This document shows, piece by piece, positions 62,855 through 64,000 of a DNA stretch of 64,000 bases. This DNA comes from Limnohabitans sp. Rim8. Lineage in GTDB: Bacteria > Pseudomonadota > Gammaproteobacteria > Burkholderiales > Burkholderiaceae_C. Positions within the stretch are counted from its first letter, which is position 1; each line of letters opens with the position of its first letter. The notes below the pieces were generated by a model that was not told the DNA's origin, made no database searches, and saw only the letters and a list, made by a program, of their open reading frames with translations. The DNA is taken from the NCBI GenBank assembly GCA_945897465.1, contig CAMDFK010000012.1:1-64000 (forward strand), in the 5' to 3' direction. The position numbers were made by a program, and so were the translations under genes.

Positions 62855-64000
62855 TTATCTGCGCCGTCCACCGCCGCCAAGCAAACTGCCCAACACACCC
62901 CGCACAATTTCCCGGCCAATGGCCGAGCCTACAGTGCGCACAGCACTTTTGACCACCAGCTGCGCTACGCCGTCACGCTGTCCCCCGCGGGGACCGGTGC
63001 TGCCAAACAGCATGTCAGACAAGCCGCCCATCAGCCCAACGCCGGCGGCCTCAGGCGCGGCAGGCGCCTGGCCTGGCAGGGGGTTGGGTGTGCCAGCTGG
63101 GCCAGACACCGCGGCCTGGCCTTTGATGCGTTCATAAGCCGACTCGCGGTCCTGGGCTTGTTCGTACACCCCGGCCACCAAAGAGCCTTGGACCAGCGCT
63201 TGGCGCTGTTCTGGTGTGATGGGACCCAATTGACTGCCGGGCGGCAGAACAAACACTCGCTCGGTCTCGCAGGGGCGGCCTTTGGCGTCCAGAAAGCTCA
63301 CCAGGGCCTCGCCTACAGCCAGTTCGGTGATGGCCGCTTCGATGTCCAGGCCCGCCTTGGGGCGCATGGTTTGGGCAGTGGATTTCACGGCTTTCTGGTC
63401 GCGCGGCGTGTAGGCGCGCAGGGCGTGTTGCACCCGGTTGCCCAGCTGGCCCAGCACGCTGTCGGGGATGTCCAGCGGGTTTTGCGTGACAAAGTACACC
63501 CCCACGCCTTTGGAGCGCACCAGGCGCACCACCAGCTCGATCCGTTCGACCAGGACCGCAGGCGCGTCCTTGAACAGCAAGTGAGCTTCGTCAAAAAAGA
63601 ACACCAACTTGGGTTTGACCGGGTCACCGATTTCAGGCAACACCTCGAACAATTCCGACAGCATCCACAGCAAGAAGGTGGCGTACAGGCGCGGCGAGTT
63701 CATCAACTTGTCAGCCGCGAGGATGTTCACCACCCCCAGGCCCTGCGCGTCGGTTTGCATGAAGTCTTCGATGTTGAGCATGGGCTCGCCAAAGAACTGG
63801 TCACCGCCCTGGGTCTCGATTTGCACCAGGCCGCGCTGGATGGCGCCGATGCTGGCGGCGCTGATGTTGCCGTACTCGGTGGTGAACTGTTTGGCGTTGT
63901 CGCCCACGTACTGCAGCATGGCCCGCAGGTCTTTCATGTCCAGCAGCAGCAAGCCGTTGTCGTCAGCGATCTTGAACACCAGGTTCAGCACCCCGGCTTG
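62855..64000 (-). CDS. HerA-like ATPase (DUF853/YjgR type), 5' end beyond window
   Basis: The visible 3' part gives at least 381 residues of a P-loop ATPase of the HerA/FtsK-like DUF853 family. Walker B is [18 protein letters not shown], followed by [20 protein letters not shown] with the sensor motif and [14 protein letters not shown]. The Walker A half lies outside the window. The C terminus is a glycine-rich low-complexity tail ending LLGGGGRRR. These proteins are thought to act on DNA, but the role of YjgR-type members is not established. It converges with clpA across a shared terminator. Confidence 0.85.
   Translation of the reverse strand, partial: QAGVLNLVFKIADDNGLLLLDMKDLRAMLQYVGDNAKQFTTEYGNISAASIGAIQRGLVQIETQGGDQFFGEPMLNIEDFMQTDAQGLGVVNILAADKLMNSPRLYATFLLWMLSELFEVLPEIGDPVKPKLVFFFDEAHLLFKDAPAVLVERIELVVRLVRSKGVGVYFVTQNPLDIPDSVLGQLGNRVQHALRAYTPRDQKAVKSTAQTMRPKAGLDIEAAITELAVGEALVSFLDAKGRPCETERVFVLPPGSQLGPITPEQRQALVQGSLVAGVYEQAQDRESAYERIKGQAAVSGPAGTPNPLPGQAPAAPEAAGVGLMGGLSDMLFGSTGPRGGQRDGVAQLVVKSAVRTVGSAIGREIVRGVLGSLLGGGGRRR

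Overview
The window is a dense, GC-rich chromosomal segment of a betaproteobacterium, most likely of the Burkholderiales family Comamonadaceae (Limnohabitans/Rhodoferax-like). The evidence is the gene order (rpsB-tsf-pyrH-frr-cdsA-dxr-bamA-skp-lpxD-fabZ-lpxA-lpxB-rnhB; carA-carB-greA; yhbY<>rlmE-ftsH-folP-glmM; rpsF-priB-rpsR-rplI-dnaB; thrS-infC-rpmI-rplT-pheS-pheT-ihfA; clpS-clpA) together with the protein sequences. Almost all of it is core genome. I see no phage, insertion sequence, CRISPR array, tRNA or rRNA gene.

Layout. 1-12.6 kb: translation factors and UMP kinase, then envelope biogenesis (CDP-diglyceride, MEP isoprenoid and lipid A steps, BamA and Skp), RNase HII and an rRNA methyltransferase. 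Two usual members of this cluster, uppS (expected between frr and cdsA) and rseP (expected between dxr and bamA), are not there. 12.7-24.2 kb: carbamoyl-phosphate synthase, GreA, a divergent yhbY/rlmE pair, FtsH, FolP, GlmM. 23.4-28.9 kb: the PEP synthase regulator and PEP synthase as a divergent pair, then a large sodium/solute symporter containing an EF-hand-like loop. 28.9-32.1 kb: ribosomal proteins S6/S18/L9 with PriB, then DnaB. 32.1-35.0 kb (minus strand): PIN-PhoH ATPase, a peroxiredoxin, an Mth938-domain protein. 35.1-41.2 kb: an alanine-type aminotransferase with hom-thrC, then moeA-moaD-moaE. 41.2-46.8 kb: an unknown protein, ClpB, an orphan ThDP enzyme of the acetolactate synthase type, and an H1-like SWIB protein. 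46.8-50.9 kb: an AT-rich control region, isocitrate lyase, and a convergent monomeric NADP isocitrate dehydrogenase, i.e. the glyoxylate/TCA branch point. 51.2-58.9 kb: the thrS-to-ihfA translation cluster. 58.9-64 kb: a DUF192 protein, a cold-shock protein, ClpS-ClpA and the 3' part of a HerA-like ATPase.

The most interesting signals are regulatory and structural rather than a new gene system: a tandem 29-bp repeat with an internal perfect palindrome over the likely aceA promoter; a symmetric -10 element that could serve both yhbY and rlmE; perfect DnaA boxes in the dnaB leader and the ppsR/ppsA gap; an AUC start for infC; a terminator-like hairpin in the thrS leader; overlapping palindromes between csp and clpS; and the absence of uppS and rseP from their usual places. 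I did not find a clearly undescribed multi-gene system.
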